Both the position numbers and the translations under genes were made by a program. Of a stretch of 64,000 nt of DNA, positions 1 through 9,300 are shown piece after piece. The DNA is from Lactobacillus sp. CBA3605 (GTDB lineage: Bacteria; Bacillota; Bacilli; Lactobacillales; Lactobacillaceae): contig NZ_CP027190.1 of NCBI RefSeq assembly GCF_002970915.1, forward strand, positions 310,001 to 374,000. The letters are read 5' to 3'. Positions within the stretch are counted from its first letter, which is position 1. The number at the start of each line of letters is the position of its first letter. Below the pieces are notes generated by a model. That model saw nothing but the letters and a program-made list of their open reading frames with translations. It searched no databases and was not told the origin of the DNA.

Positions 1-3000
1 CACTGATAAAAACATTTGATGATTTACTGGTTGTGTGGATAAAAGCACTTGGAATGTGAACATATTCACCCCAAATTAAAATTCTATTTCCATTAAATTT
101 TGTCCCTGAACTATCTGTAACGCCAATCGAAATTTTAGGAGAACTGTCTGCGCCATAACCATTGAACTTTGTTTTTGCCCCTCCGGACATAACAATTCCT
201 CGTTCTGCCCCGCCTACCTTGGTAGGCTGCCAACCAAAAGTGGATTTCCCTGTAGAAATTCCACTAAATGTCTCAACGCCAAATCCAAAATCAAATATAT
301 CCATAGAATTAGCTGAGTTTGTAAGCAAAGCATAATCGCGTCCAATAAATGATGCTCCAGCAAATGACGCTCCAGCAACTGTATTAGTAATATTTAAATA
401 AGGTGTAGTTTGTAAATCAAATATTTGCGGTCCAACAAATTGTATTGACCCGCCTTTTAGTAGTACACGTGACGAAGCATCGGCAACCGACACATACCCA
501 CTGTCGATATTAATATCAAGAGTGTTAGTCGAATTGTGAATACGGCCTTTTTGAAAGGTAACGACACCAGTATTAAGATTAATTTGCAAATTAGAACCAG
601 TTAAAGTACCGGTAGTAATGTGACTAGCATTCAAGTTAATCACATTGACGTTGGCCGCATTTAGTGTCCCAGTAGTAATCTTATCTGCCGCAATGCTAGC
701 GATATTTGCTGATTTTATCACTGCGGCGTCGATGGTAGTCGTCCCCGTGATGTGAACTTTCTGACCGGCAATTAAGACGCCCTCAGTCGAAATGTTGATT
801 TGATTGATGACGTTATTTTTAACCACACGGAGGTTGATGTTGTCTTGTAGTTGGGTAATTTGTGATGCTGATGGTTCTCTATCAGTAAAGGGAATATCAC
901 CGGCTATACTCATCATTGGTTGTGAGAACATCCCATGAGCTGAGCCAATTCCATGATATGCAGTATACAATCCCAAAGAAATATATTGGAAAGCTTTTGT
1001 CGGTTTAAAAACAGCAGTTACCTTTTGCCACACACCTATTGCCGCAGTAGTCGCTGAAACTTGATTTGAATCTTTGAATTCTACTCGTGCCCAGTCGGCA
1101 AGATTATCATTACTAAAAGTAGCGATATCAATAAAGAATCGGACATCACCAGCAGTTTCTGAATAGATTTTAACCCATGCAGTCGCCGTTATAGTTTGTG
1201 AACCATCATTTGAGAAAAACATCTTTTTACTATTAATTACTCTATAGGTAACAGTTCCTGCAGTGCCAATATTTTTTTGAAAAGTTCCCATTGAAGCACT
1301 GCCGTCTTTAGCTGAGACAGCATTGTTAGAAACATAGAAAAAATTACTACCGTCGTTATACCAGTTTGATTTAGAACCATCTAAAAATAACGGATCATAA
1401 ACATAATTTGTAGCGCCACTAGATGTGATTGTTGATGTAATCTGATTAGACAACTGTGTGACTTGTGATGTGCTAGCTTTGCCATTTACCGTAGCCTGCA
1501 TCCCATTCAGCTTAACTTCCAAGCTTGAATACTGAACTTGCGTAGCCGCATCTTCAGGTGCCGGTGACCAGTCAGTAGCTCTAGTTCCTTTTTCAAGCTT
1601 TGCGTTAGTTATGGTAACCGTCCCGTTAAAAGCTGGCCGAGCAAATATTTTCATGCAATTTAGCGAAGAACTCGTAACAGCATTCAATTTAACCGTTACT
1701 GTGACATGGCCTTGCGTGCTATTTGCACTTGTAGTCACCTCTTGTGAGATTGATCCAGATGTTCCCGTAGCAGAAACAATAGCGTATGGACTGGTTTCGA
1801 TATACAAACCAATGTTGCCATAGGCTTTTACACCGCTTACTTGCCAATCAAATGACCAAGTCAAAATATCACCGATGTTAAAATTGGACTTATTGAATTC
1901 GCCAAATGAATATTTCCATTGAGTAATTGACCCATATTGGCTGGTCGTTGTCGCATTATACGTCGCTACGAACGGGTTAGCAGTACCCATCAAATAATTA
2001 CGACCGCCAAGTTCTAGTCCATCCAAGTTACTTTGCACCTTGCTAACCGATAGCTTCAAGCTGTCCGCCGTAGTGCTGATTTGCCCTGACGTCCAAGACT
2101 GCGTGGCGTAGCTACCCAAAGTCGTCTTTAAATCAGTTTTCGTGACCGACTGTAAAATCTGGTTGTTAGCCACCGTCAGCTTACCCTCGGCAGTCGTGAC
2201 CCGTCCGGTTAAAGTGCTGACATCTGTTTGGCTAGCCTTTAAAGCGATATTTTTTGTATTCGTAGCTAGCTCGGTTGTGTGAGTTGAGACTGTTCCGGCC
2301 AAGCCGTTGACTTGACCAATCGAAGCATTCTTCGAAATCCGAAAGCCATTACCACACGCAAAACCTAAGTCTTCGGTAGCTGGCCCATAAATTTGTAGCC
2401 ATGGCGAACCAGTGGCTCCATCAGCTGGGATAGTGATTGTCCCCGTGTACTTAGCTAGTCCCGTTCCCTTAGGAACGATAAATGCTGATATCCAAGCACT
2501 GCTGCCATCTGATTTCACCACTTTTATACCAAATGCCAGATTATAGTTTGCATGTAAAGCCGACATATAAGCTTCGAGATAGTAAGTCTCACCCGCCGAA
2601 ACCGGGAAACTATTGCCACCCTCGCCACTGTCACGGAGGGTAAATTTTAGCAGTCCGATGTGGCCGGTTAGCGTCTTAGCGGCATCAGCTTCGTAGTAAG
2701 AAGTGCCAAATTGCCACTTCCCGATATCTTTGTCATCAAACCATGGTTTTAAAATTAAGTTATCTCGGGCGCTGTTGAGTTTTGTGTTGGTATCACTCAG
2801 CTGTAACTTAAATTGGTCCGCATTGGCGGTAATTGCTAGTGAATTATTTGACACGGTCTTAGTAAGCGTGTTGACCACGGATGCATCGGCCTTTAGTGCT
2901 AGGCCCTTTGCTGTAGTTGAAATAGATGTTGAATTGTTTGCCACAGTGCTTTTAAGCGTATCAACTATTTTACTATCAGCTTTAAGCGCCACCTCAGCTT

Positions 3001-5947
3001 GCGTCTGCTGTGAAACTGTTGACTGGGTAGTAACGGTTTTTGTTAAGTCTGTCAGGTCAGTGTTAGTCGCTAAGTCTTCGGGGGCTGGCGACCAGTCGGT
3101 TGGCTTGGTGCCTTTTTCAATTTGAACCGCAGCCTGATAGACTGTCATATCTGGGATAGTCGCATCAAATTCATGCGGTTCTATTCGAATGGTATATGCG
3201 GCAATGTCTGAAAATTTAAAAGTGGCACTAAAACGTTGCCACTCATTAGTTACCCGTCCAATTGGATTGAATGACGGGGCGTTACCATATACCCCTACTT
3301 TGGCAATTTGCCCATCAGCGACTGTTCGCATGTAAGCCGAGATTGTCACATAATCATCCGGAGAAAAAGGCCCTGCTAAATCGGCTACCTTGTATTCAGG
3401 GCCACCCCATTCAACTGCACTACTAAAGATCTTAGTACCCATATATTCATCTGCGAGTACACTGCCTTGGATGGTCCAATGGCCGCCAGAATAATCATAC
3501 GAATTTAATGCATAATTCCGGCCACCGATGCTCATCGCATCGAAGTCAGTCTGTGACACTTTAGACGTCAACCCATTAGCGTTAGCCGCAATCTCAGCAG
3601 TATGCGTGGCCACTGTGTTGTTGATGGCGTCCACAACCGAGCTATCAGCTTTTAGCTTTAGTCCATCGCTGGCAAGTTTGACTGCTGTTGTGTTGCTGGT
3701 TACCGTCTGCTTTAGCGTGTCGACCGTTTTGCTATCTGCTTTAGCTTGCAAACCATCAGCAACTACTTTGACCGCCGCCGTGTTATCTGTGACGGTCTTA
3801 GTCAGATTATTTACCGATTGTGAGCTGGCTTTAGCAGCTAGTTCCGTTTGCGTCTGCGATAGCTGTGTTCCTTGGGTGTTTACAGTGCCTTTAAGCGTGT
3901 CATAAATCGTTTGTTCGACCTTACTGCTTAGTTGACCATAGACGTCGATAAACTGCGTCGTGATATCTTCTTGGGCGGATACCCATGGTAAAGCTTTATC
4001 ACCCTTAGCTATCATGATGAGTGTCTTTAAATCTAGTGGGTCAAACCATCGGGTTTTAATTGTTAAAATTCCATCGGTGCCTGTTGTGACTGTGATGGGG
4101 TGGTCAAGGTAAACGCCATTATTCCCGGTTTGAGGTGTAAAGCCTTTTACCCCGGCAAAAATATAAGCACCCTGATCACCATTTAGCCCCATATCGCTGC
4201 TGACGGTATAAGCAGTGTTAGCTGCTAGCTTAATGTCGACATCAGTAAAGTTACCCTCGACATAATTGTTTTCTTTCCAAAAACTTAGGCTAAAGTAGTT
4301 TCGGCCTAGCGTATCAAGCTGTTTAAAGTCAGCCATTGTATCATTCGCAACCGTTAAAGCGCTATTCGCCGTCCCAACCGCACCACTAGCCGTTGTCAAA
4401 GCCTGGGTGGCAGTCGAATTAGCCGTTTTAGTATCAGCAATCGCTGAGTTAGCAGCTGTCAAAGCACTACTTGCTTTGCCAAGTGACTGCGTGGCATTAG
4501 TCATTGCATTACCAGCCGTTACCGTTGCTACCGCCGCTTGCGATTTAGCCTCACTGGCGGTGCTGTTTGAGAAGCCGGCTTGTGCTACTGCAACATTGGC
4601 TTGAGCCACAGCTGAGTTGACGCTGCCGGTCATCTTTTTTGTTGCTTCTTGTTCCTCTTTGACCATGGCCTTGACATCTTCACCGGTACTATCAGACACC
4701 GTTAATACCCACTTACCAGAGCCGTCGCTTTGACGTTCAAAGGTCCACATCTCTAGATGATTACCATTTTGCTTGTACCATAGATCATTAAACTTAGCAT
4801 TGGTTGGTGGGTAGATAGTATCGGGACCATAGATATAGTTACCTGTGGCTCCGTTTCGTCCAGCCAAGTCTTGGACAACTTGTGTTAGTTCGCCACGCCA
4901 AGCATACCCATCGCTAGCAGTTGAAGTTTGGTCGGCCTTAGATACTGCTGATAAGCTTCCATCAAAGGTCATTGTATAAGAACTGTTAGGTACGTTGAAT
5001 TTGTTACCTTTAGTATCTTGTAGCGTTAGCCAGTCACCAGCTTCTATTGCAGGATTGCCAAACCAATTAAGACTAAATGGGTAAAAGTTTAATGTTTTTA
5101 ATTGTTCCCAGATAGCTTCGAGCCGGTCTACTGTCATCAGATTATTAGTTAGCTGAATTTGAGCGCCACTCGTTGACCCAGCTTGCAGCGTACTGGTTGT
5201 ATCAGTACTATCGCCAGCTGAGTCTTTACTAGTCGTGGTTACTTCACATGAGATACCACCAATTCTATAAGTAGCTTCATTTTTTGTTAGTCCAGCCTGT
5301 TCATAGCTACTAGGGGCAAGCAAATAATCTGGGTCGGTTAACGTCCTGATAGTTAACTTACCGTCACGATCAAAGGTTACAAATCCCGCATAAAACTGGG
5401 CAATCATTCCTATAGCGTTACGATACGTCTGTCCTTTGATTGCACTAGGCAAGTTTACTTGCGTTGGTAGCCGGCTAATATCATCTGTATTGAGTACAAC
5501 GCCAGCTTTATTAGCAATTTCGGCTATGACATCTATTACCTTAGCCGGATAAGATAGCTTCGAAGTATATATGTTCTCCATCAAACACATCTGGTCATAG
5601 CACTTGATGATTGTCTCATCGTTATTACGGTCCATTTGAATGTCGGTTGAAATAATAAAGACGCCTAGTGGACTATATTCATAGCCACTTGACGTCTTGA
5701 TGCCGATTTTAGGCTTAACCGTCATCCCAGGTTTTAGTCCCTCAACCAGATGTGAGAATTTGATTGTCACACTGTTTTCGTAATTGGACCCGATGCCGAA
5801 CGTGTCACCGGTGTAGCCACCTGAATCGTACTCAACAGACGCTAAATCAGTTGTTTTATAGCTAGCGCCATTGATGACTACTACCGCATCTAAAAGACGT
5901 TCGGTAGCTTGCCACGCAGCTCGGGCTTGATCTGATTGTGTAATCAC
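1..5947 (-). CDS. Phage tail-tip/spike protein (tail endopeptidase-like), 3' end missing
   Basis: Large modular minor structural protein, read from a GTG at 5947 behind an optimal AAGGAGGTGAT and open to the window edge (about 1980 codons visible). The first 400 or so residues resemble the Siphoviridae tail-hub/endopeptidase family that follows the tape measure. After them come Ala/Ser-rich coiled-coil stretches, then several units with heptads of the type TVDTLKQTVTSN and KADSS alternating with beta-rich modules that begin GGRNY. The GGRNY modules look like carbohydrate-binding jelly rolls. Near the visible end are upper-base-plate-like repeats (TTGTLNAANV, TTGTLTGSNL). It probably closes the tail tip and contacts the cell-wall receptor. 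No receptor-specific domain can be named. The true C-terminus lies outside the window. Confidence 0.85.
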   Translation of the reverse strand, partial: MITQSDQARAAWQATERLLDAVVVINGASYKTTDLASVEYDSGGYTGDTFGIGSNYENSVTIKFSHLVEGLKPGMTVKPKIGIKTSSGYEYSPLGVFIISTDIQMDRNNDETIIKCYDQMCLMENIYTSKLSYPAKVIDVIAEIANKAGVVLNTDDISRLPTQVNLPSAIKGQTYRNAIGMIAQFYAGFVTFDRDGKLTIRTLTDPDYLLAPSSYEQAGLTKNEATYRIGGISCEVTTTSKDSAGDSTDTTSTLQAGSTSGAQIQLTNNLMTVDRLEAIWEQLKTLNFYPFSLNWFGNPAIEAGDWLTLQDTKGNKFNVPNSSYTMTFDGSLSAVSKADQTSTASDGYAWRGELTQVVQDLAGRNGATGNYIYGPDTIYPPTNAKFNDLWYKQNGNHLEMWTFERQSDGSGKWVLTVSDSTGEDVKAMVKEEQEATKKMTGSVNSAVAQANVAVAQAGFSNSTASEAKSQAAVATVTAGNAMTNATQSLGKASSALTAANSAIADTKTANSTATQALTTASGAVGTANSALTVANDTMADFKQLDTLGRNYFSLSFWKENNYVEGNFTDVDIKLAANTAYTVSSDMGLNGDQGAYIFAGVKGFTPQTGNNGVYLDHPITVTTGTDGILTIKTRWFDPLDLKTLIMIAKGDKALPWVSAQEDITTQFIDVYGQLSSKVEQTIYDTLKGTVNTQGTQLSQTQTELAAKASSQSVNNLTKTVTDNTAAVKVVADGLQAKADSKTVDTLKQTVTSNTTAVKLASDGLKLKADSSVVDAINNTVATHTAEIAANANGLTSKVSQTDFDAMSIGGRNYALNSYDYSGGHWTIQGSVLADEYMGTKIFSSAVEWGGPEYKVADLAGPFSPDDYVTISAYMRTVADGQIAKVGVYGNAPSFNPIGRVTNEWQRFSATFKFSDIAAYTIRIEPHEFDATIPDMTVYQAAVQIEKGTKPTDWSPAPEDLATNTDLTDLTKTVTTQSTVSQQTQAEVALKADSKIVDTLKSTVANNSTSISTTAKGLALKADASVVNTLTKTVSNNSLAITANADQFKLQLSDTNTKLNSARDNLILKPWFDDKDIGKWQFGTSYYEADAAKTLTGHIGLLKFTLRDSGEGGNSFPVSAGETYYLEAYMSALHANYNLAFGIKVVKSDGSSAWISAFIVPKGTGLAKYTGTITIPADGATGSPWLQIYGPATEDLGFACGNGFRISKNASIGQVNGLAGTVSTHTTELATNTKNIALKASQTDVSTLTGRVTTAEGKLTVANNQILQSVTKTDLKTTLGSYATQSWTSGQISTTADSLKLSVSKVQSNLDGLELGGRNYLMGTANPFVATYNATTTSQYGSITQWKYSFGEFNKSNFNIGDILTWSFDWQVSGVKAYGNIGLYIETSPYAIVSATGTSGSISQEVTTSANSTQGHVTVTVKLNAVTSSSLNCMKIFARPAFNGTVTITNAKLEKGTRATDWSPAPEDAATQVQYSSLEVKLNGMQATVNGKASTSQVTQLSNQITSTITSSGATNYVYDPLFLDGSKSNWYNDGSNFFYVSNNAVSAKDGSASMGTFQKNIGTAGTVTYRVINSKKMFFSNDGSQTITATAWVKIYSETAGDVRFFIDIATFSNDNLADWARVEFKDSNQVSATTAAIGVWQKVTAVFKPTKAFQYISLGLYTAYHGIGSAHGMFSQPMMSIAGDIPFTDREPSASQITQLQDNINLRVVKNNVINQINISTEGVLIAGQKVHITGTTTIDAAVIKSANIASIAADKITTGTLNAANVNVINLNASHITTGTLTGSNLQINLNTGVVTFQKGRIHNSTNTLDINIDSGYVSVADASSRVLLKGGSIQFVGPQIFDLQTTPYLNITNTVAGASFAGASFIGRDYALLTNSANSMDIFDFGFGVETFSGISTGKSTFGWQPTKVGGAERGIVMSGGAKTKFNGYGADSSPKISIGVTDSSGTKFNGNRILIWGEYVHIPSAFIHTTSKSSNVFIS

Positions 5948-5962
5948 TTTATCACCTCCTTA

Positions 5963-6325
5963 CTATTGTTCGATAAAGTCCATTTGAACATTTTGCCAAA
6001 TATATTTGGACATATCCGTGTTAAAAGTGTAAATAGGTGTCGTTCGGTCACCAACATAAAAAGTTTTAGTGACTATGCTACCTTCTTGCGCATCCAAATA
6101 ACTGCAAGAAAAAAACTGTCCGGAGACAGCTTTTAGGATTGCGCTACATTCAGTGACCGTTAATGGTCCCCATTTAATTGTTAGTTTGCGTTTTACAGCT
6201 ACTCGGTCACGATGTAATAACCCATTAGCGTCACGAGAAGCCTTGGCATCTATATCTTGAATAATACATTCTAAAGACGCAGGTGCTTTAACCTGTGTCC
6301 CGCCGATTGATAGCGAATATGACAA
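5963..6325 (-). CDS. Small phage tail protein (DUF6711-like)
   Basis: 120-aa protein with no signal or membrane segment, between the tape measure and the tail-tip gene. It starts MSYSLSIGGTQVKAP and ends MDFIEQ. Short beta-rich proteins of this kind occupy the same slot in many Lactobacillus and Lactococcus siphophages, where they probably act in the distal tail or baseplate. The family name is from memory of sequence style, not a search. It lies 14 bp downstream of the tape measure gene and 16 bp upstream of the next gene, so it is part of the same late transcript. Confidence 0.7.
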   Translation of the reverse strand: MSYSLSIGGTQVKAPASLECIIQDIDAKASRDANGLLHRDRVAVKRKLTIKWGPLTVTECSAILKAVSGQFFSCSYLDAQEGSIVTKTFYVGDRTTPIYTFNTDMSKYIWQNVQMDFIEQ

Positions 6326-6338
6326 TCGTAATCATCTC

Positions 6339-9300
6339 CTATAATTTCAACATGTTTTTACCATTTTTTTGGTTAACTGCATTAATACCTTTAATGGCGG
6401 CATTACCGAATTTTTCATCACCAACTTGTAACGTCAGGTTCACATTAATTGGCTGTGAGCTCGATGGCATCCCGGTAGTGTTCGCCATTTGTAGTCCCTG
6501 CAGTAAAGCGTTGACAATATTGGAACCGAGCTCATTGATACCGCCGCTATTAACATTCTGCGTATTAGTAGTTGAACTGCTACCAAAGCTGCTTAAATCA
6601 ACCTGCTGTGTTAAAGCATCCGGCATTTGTAAACCGTTGCTAAAGTTCTGCCCCATGAAACTAAGGGCTTGCTTAATTAATGCCATTGAACGCGGGATGT
6701 TAGTTAACGGCAGGACCATCTCGGGCTTATTATTCTCAAATAGTGGATATAGTCCCGCTTGATTACCCAAGCCACCATTGGCATAGCCATGACCTTGACC
6801 AAGGAAACCAAGCGCTGAACCATAACGTCCCTTAGCATAATGCAAGCCGGCTAAAATATTGTCATAACCGTTAAAGATCTGTTTATGCCCGCTAAAAGCA
6901 TTTGCATTAAAAGTCGACCGCTTCGTTTGCATCAAACCAAGTGCTGGTCCACTACCATCTCCATCCGGGTCCGCTCCGGGTTGCCTTGCCGACGGATTAC
7001 CGCCACTTTCAGTTTTAATTTGGCGTAAAACCTTTGCAATCATCGCATTACCAGTACTCAATCCATTAGCTGATAAGCCCTTACGAACGGAGCCACGCCA
7101 ACGATTAACTGAGCTACCGCTTGGATTATTTATACTACCACCAGCATCGCTACTAAATTTCTTTAGCGTGCTGCCAATCCAGCCTTTTGCGCTATCAACA
7201 CTATAGTCAACCATGCTCTTAGCAACGTCTAGTGGATAGTCTGACAAGCCAGAGAAACTAACAAATTTCTTCATAGCAGTCTTCAAGATTCGTTCGGGGT
7301 GTTTGAAATCATCCCAAATTTCGCTAGCCTTATCTGCCACACTGTCAGCAACATTGCTAACACTACTCCCAATACTGCCGAAAATATTCCCTAAGCTAAA
7401 GTCCATCTTAGGAATATTTAAATTCATGTTCTTCAAATCAGACAGATCAAAGTCACCAATCCCACCAGCATAGCGTGGAATCATCGTCGAAGCTTTACGC
7501 TCTGTCTCGCTAGCATTTAAAATTTGAGTTCCTTTTGGCAAATTGACCATCATGTCACGAACAGCCGGGAATACACCAGTTTTACCATTGGGCAATTTAA
7601 ACGCTTCACGATATTTGTGACCCTTTTGATCATTAACAACAGCAGGTCCGCCAGGATGGCGACCACCAGTTGACCAGTGTGGCACAGACCAATGATGCAT
7701 TGATTTTGCTCTACCAGAAGCACCAACGTGATTCAGAATCCATTTAATCCCATCAATAACTCCATTGACTGCCTTGCCAATCGTACCAACAATGGCGTTA
7801 CCAATCGATGCAGCGCCATTTTTAACAGCGTTGTATCCTGATGATAAGCCACCACCAATTTTACCGCCCAAGCCACCGGCCCATTTGGATAAGGATTTAC
7901 CAGTACCAGATTTAAAACTAGATACCCAATTTCCTAACTTAGAACCAGCGTTTTTAGCAAGACTCTTAGCACCGTTAATACCGGAATTGGTTACAGAACC
8001 TAAGCCTTTTGACCAGCTTGAAAGCTTACTACTTGCTCCGCTTCTAAAGTTATTGACCCAGCCACCTAACTTACTACCAGCGTCTTTGGCCTTGCTCTTT
8101 CCATCATCAACTTTTTTGTTGATATTGGATCCAATTCCCGATGCCCAAGAATGAATCTTAGTAATCGTTCCACGAGCGCTGTCTGTAAACTCTGCTGTCC
8201 ATGACCCAAGCTTGGAGCCCGCAGACTTAGCTTTACTTTTGCCGTCATCGACCTTTTTATTGATATTACTACCAACACCAGCCGCCCATTTCTTAATACC
8301 TACGATTGTTCCATGAGCACCATCAGTAAATTCGGCCGTCCAGTCACCAACCTTTTTACCAGCCTTTTGAGCCAACTTCTTGCCATCGTCAATCTTCTTA
8401 TTAACACTAGTTCCGACGCCAGATGCCCAAGTACCAATCTTCTTTTTTGTTCCAGTGATAAAGCCAGAAGTCCAGTTACCAATCTTTTGACCTGCTGATT
8501 TGAAGGTCTTCTGTGCGTCCGAAATATGCCCCTCAACCTTAGTGCCAACGCCTTTGGCCCAATCGGCTGCCTTACCGGGTAACTTAGATGCCCATTTGAG
8601 GATGTTTTTGCCTGTTTTGGTATCAGTCAAGAACCAAGTGGCAACGCCAGAGATTGGATTTATAATAAATTCGATCACGGCTCCCCAGTTTTTTTGAATC
8701 CATTTAATCGAGTCGCCAAACCATTTTGTAATGCTCTTCCAAACGTCATTACAAAATTCTCTGAATTTTTTATTATGCTTGTACAAAAGTACAAAGCCGG
8801 CCACCAAAGCCACGATTGCAGTTACAACTAATACTATAGGATTGGCATCCATGACCGCATTAAAGATTGCTTGACCTGCGGCAGCTAGCTTAGACCAAAC
8901 CGACCAACCTTTAAGAGCTTTCCAGCCATCGGCTAAATTAGAAGCGACTTTACCTAACCCTGGGATATTCTTCAAACTTTTAGTATAACTAACGGCTTTC
9001 TTTAAATCATCAAGTCCAGTTATTTTACCAAACATGCCTTTAATAATTGACCCGACACCTTTAGCATCATTAACATTTGAAATCACTTTGCCAAGATCAG
9101 TAATTAAGCCAGCATAAGCTTTGCTAGTATACTTAATGGTCATCATCGCAACAATGGCGCCAATCAACCACTTAACAATCGTTTGATGTTTATCGGCCCA
9201 TGATGATATGCCCTTCAAGGCGCCAGCTAATGCTTTCAAAGCACCGACTACTACACCACCAGACCATTTTGCTATCGGCTTTAGGAAAGATTCCCAAATC

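Noticed and set aside
2703..4604. Plus-strand frames opposite the tail-tip gene
   Set aside because: Valine/Ser-rich antisense translations of coiled-coil repeats; the minus frame is continuous and starts with a strong RBS.
7765..8548. Several open frames on both strands across the tape measure repeats
   Set aside because: They are shadows of a GC-biased repeated coding region; none has a ribosome site, and composition (Pro/Leu-rich) is that of antisense frames.
7830..8560. Regular repeats that might suggest a CRISPR array
   Set aside because: Units are about 150 bp, in frame and translated into protein repeats; there are no short unique spacers and no cas genes.
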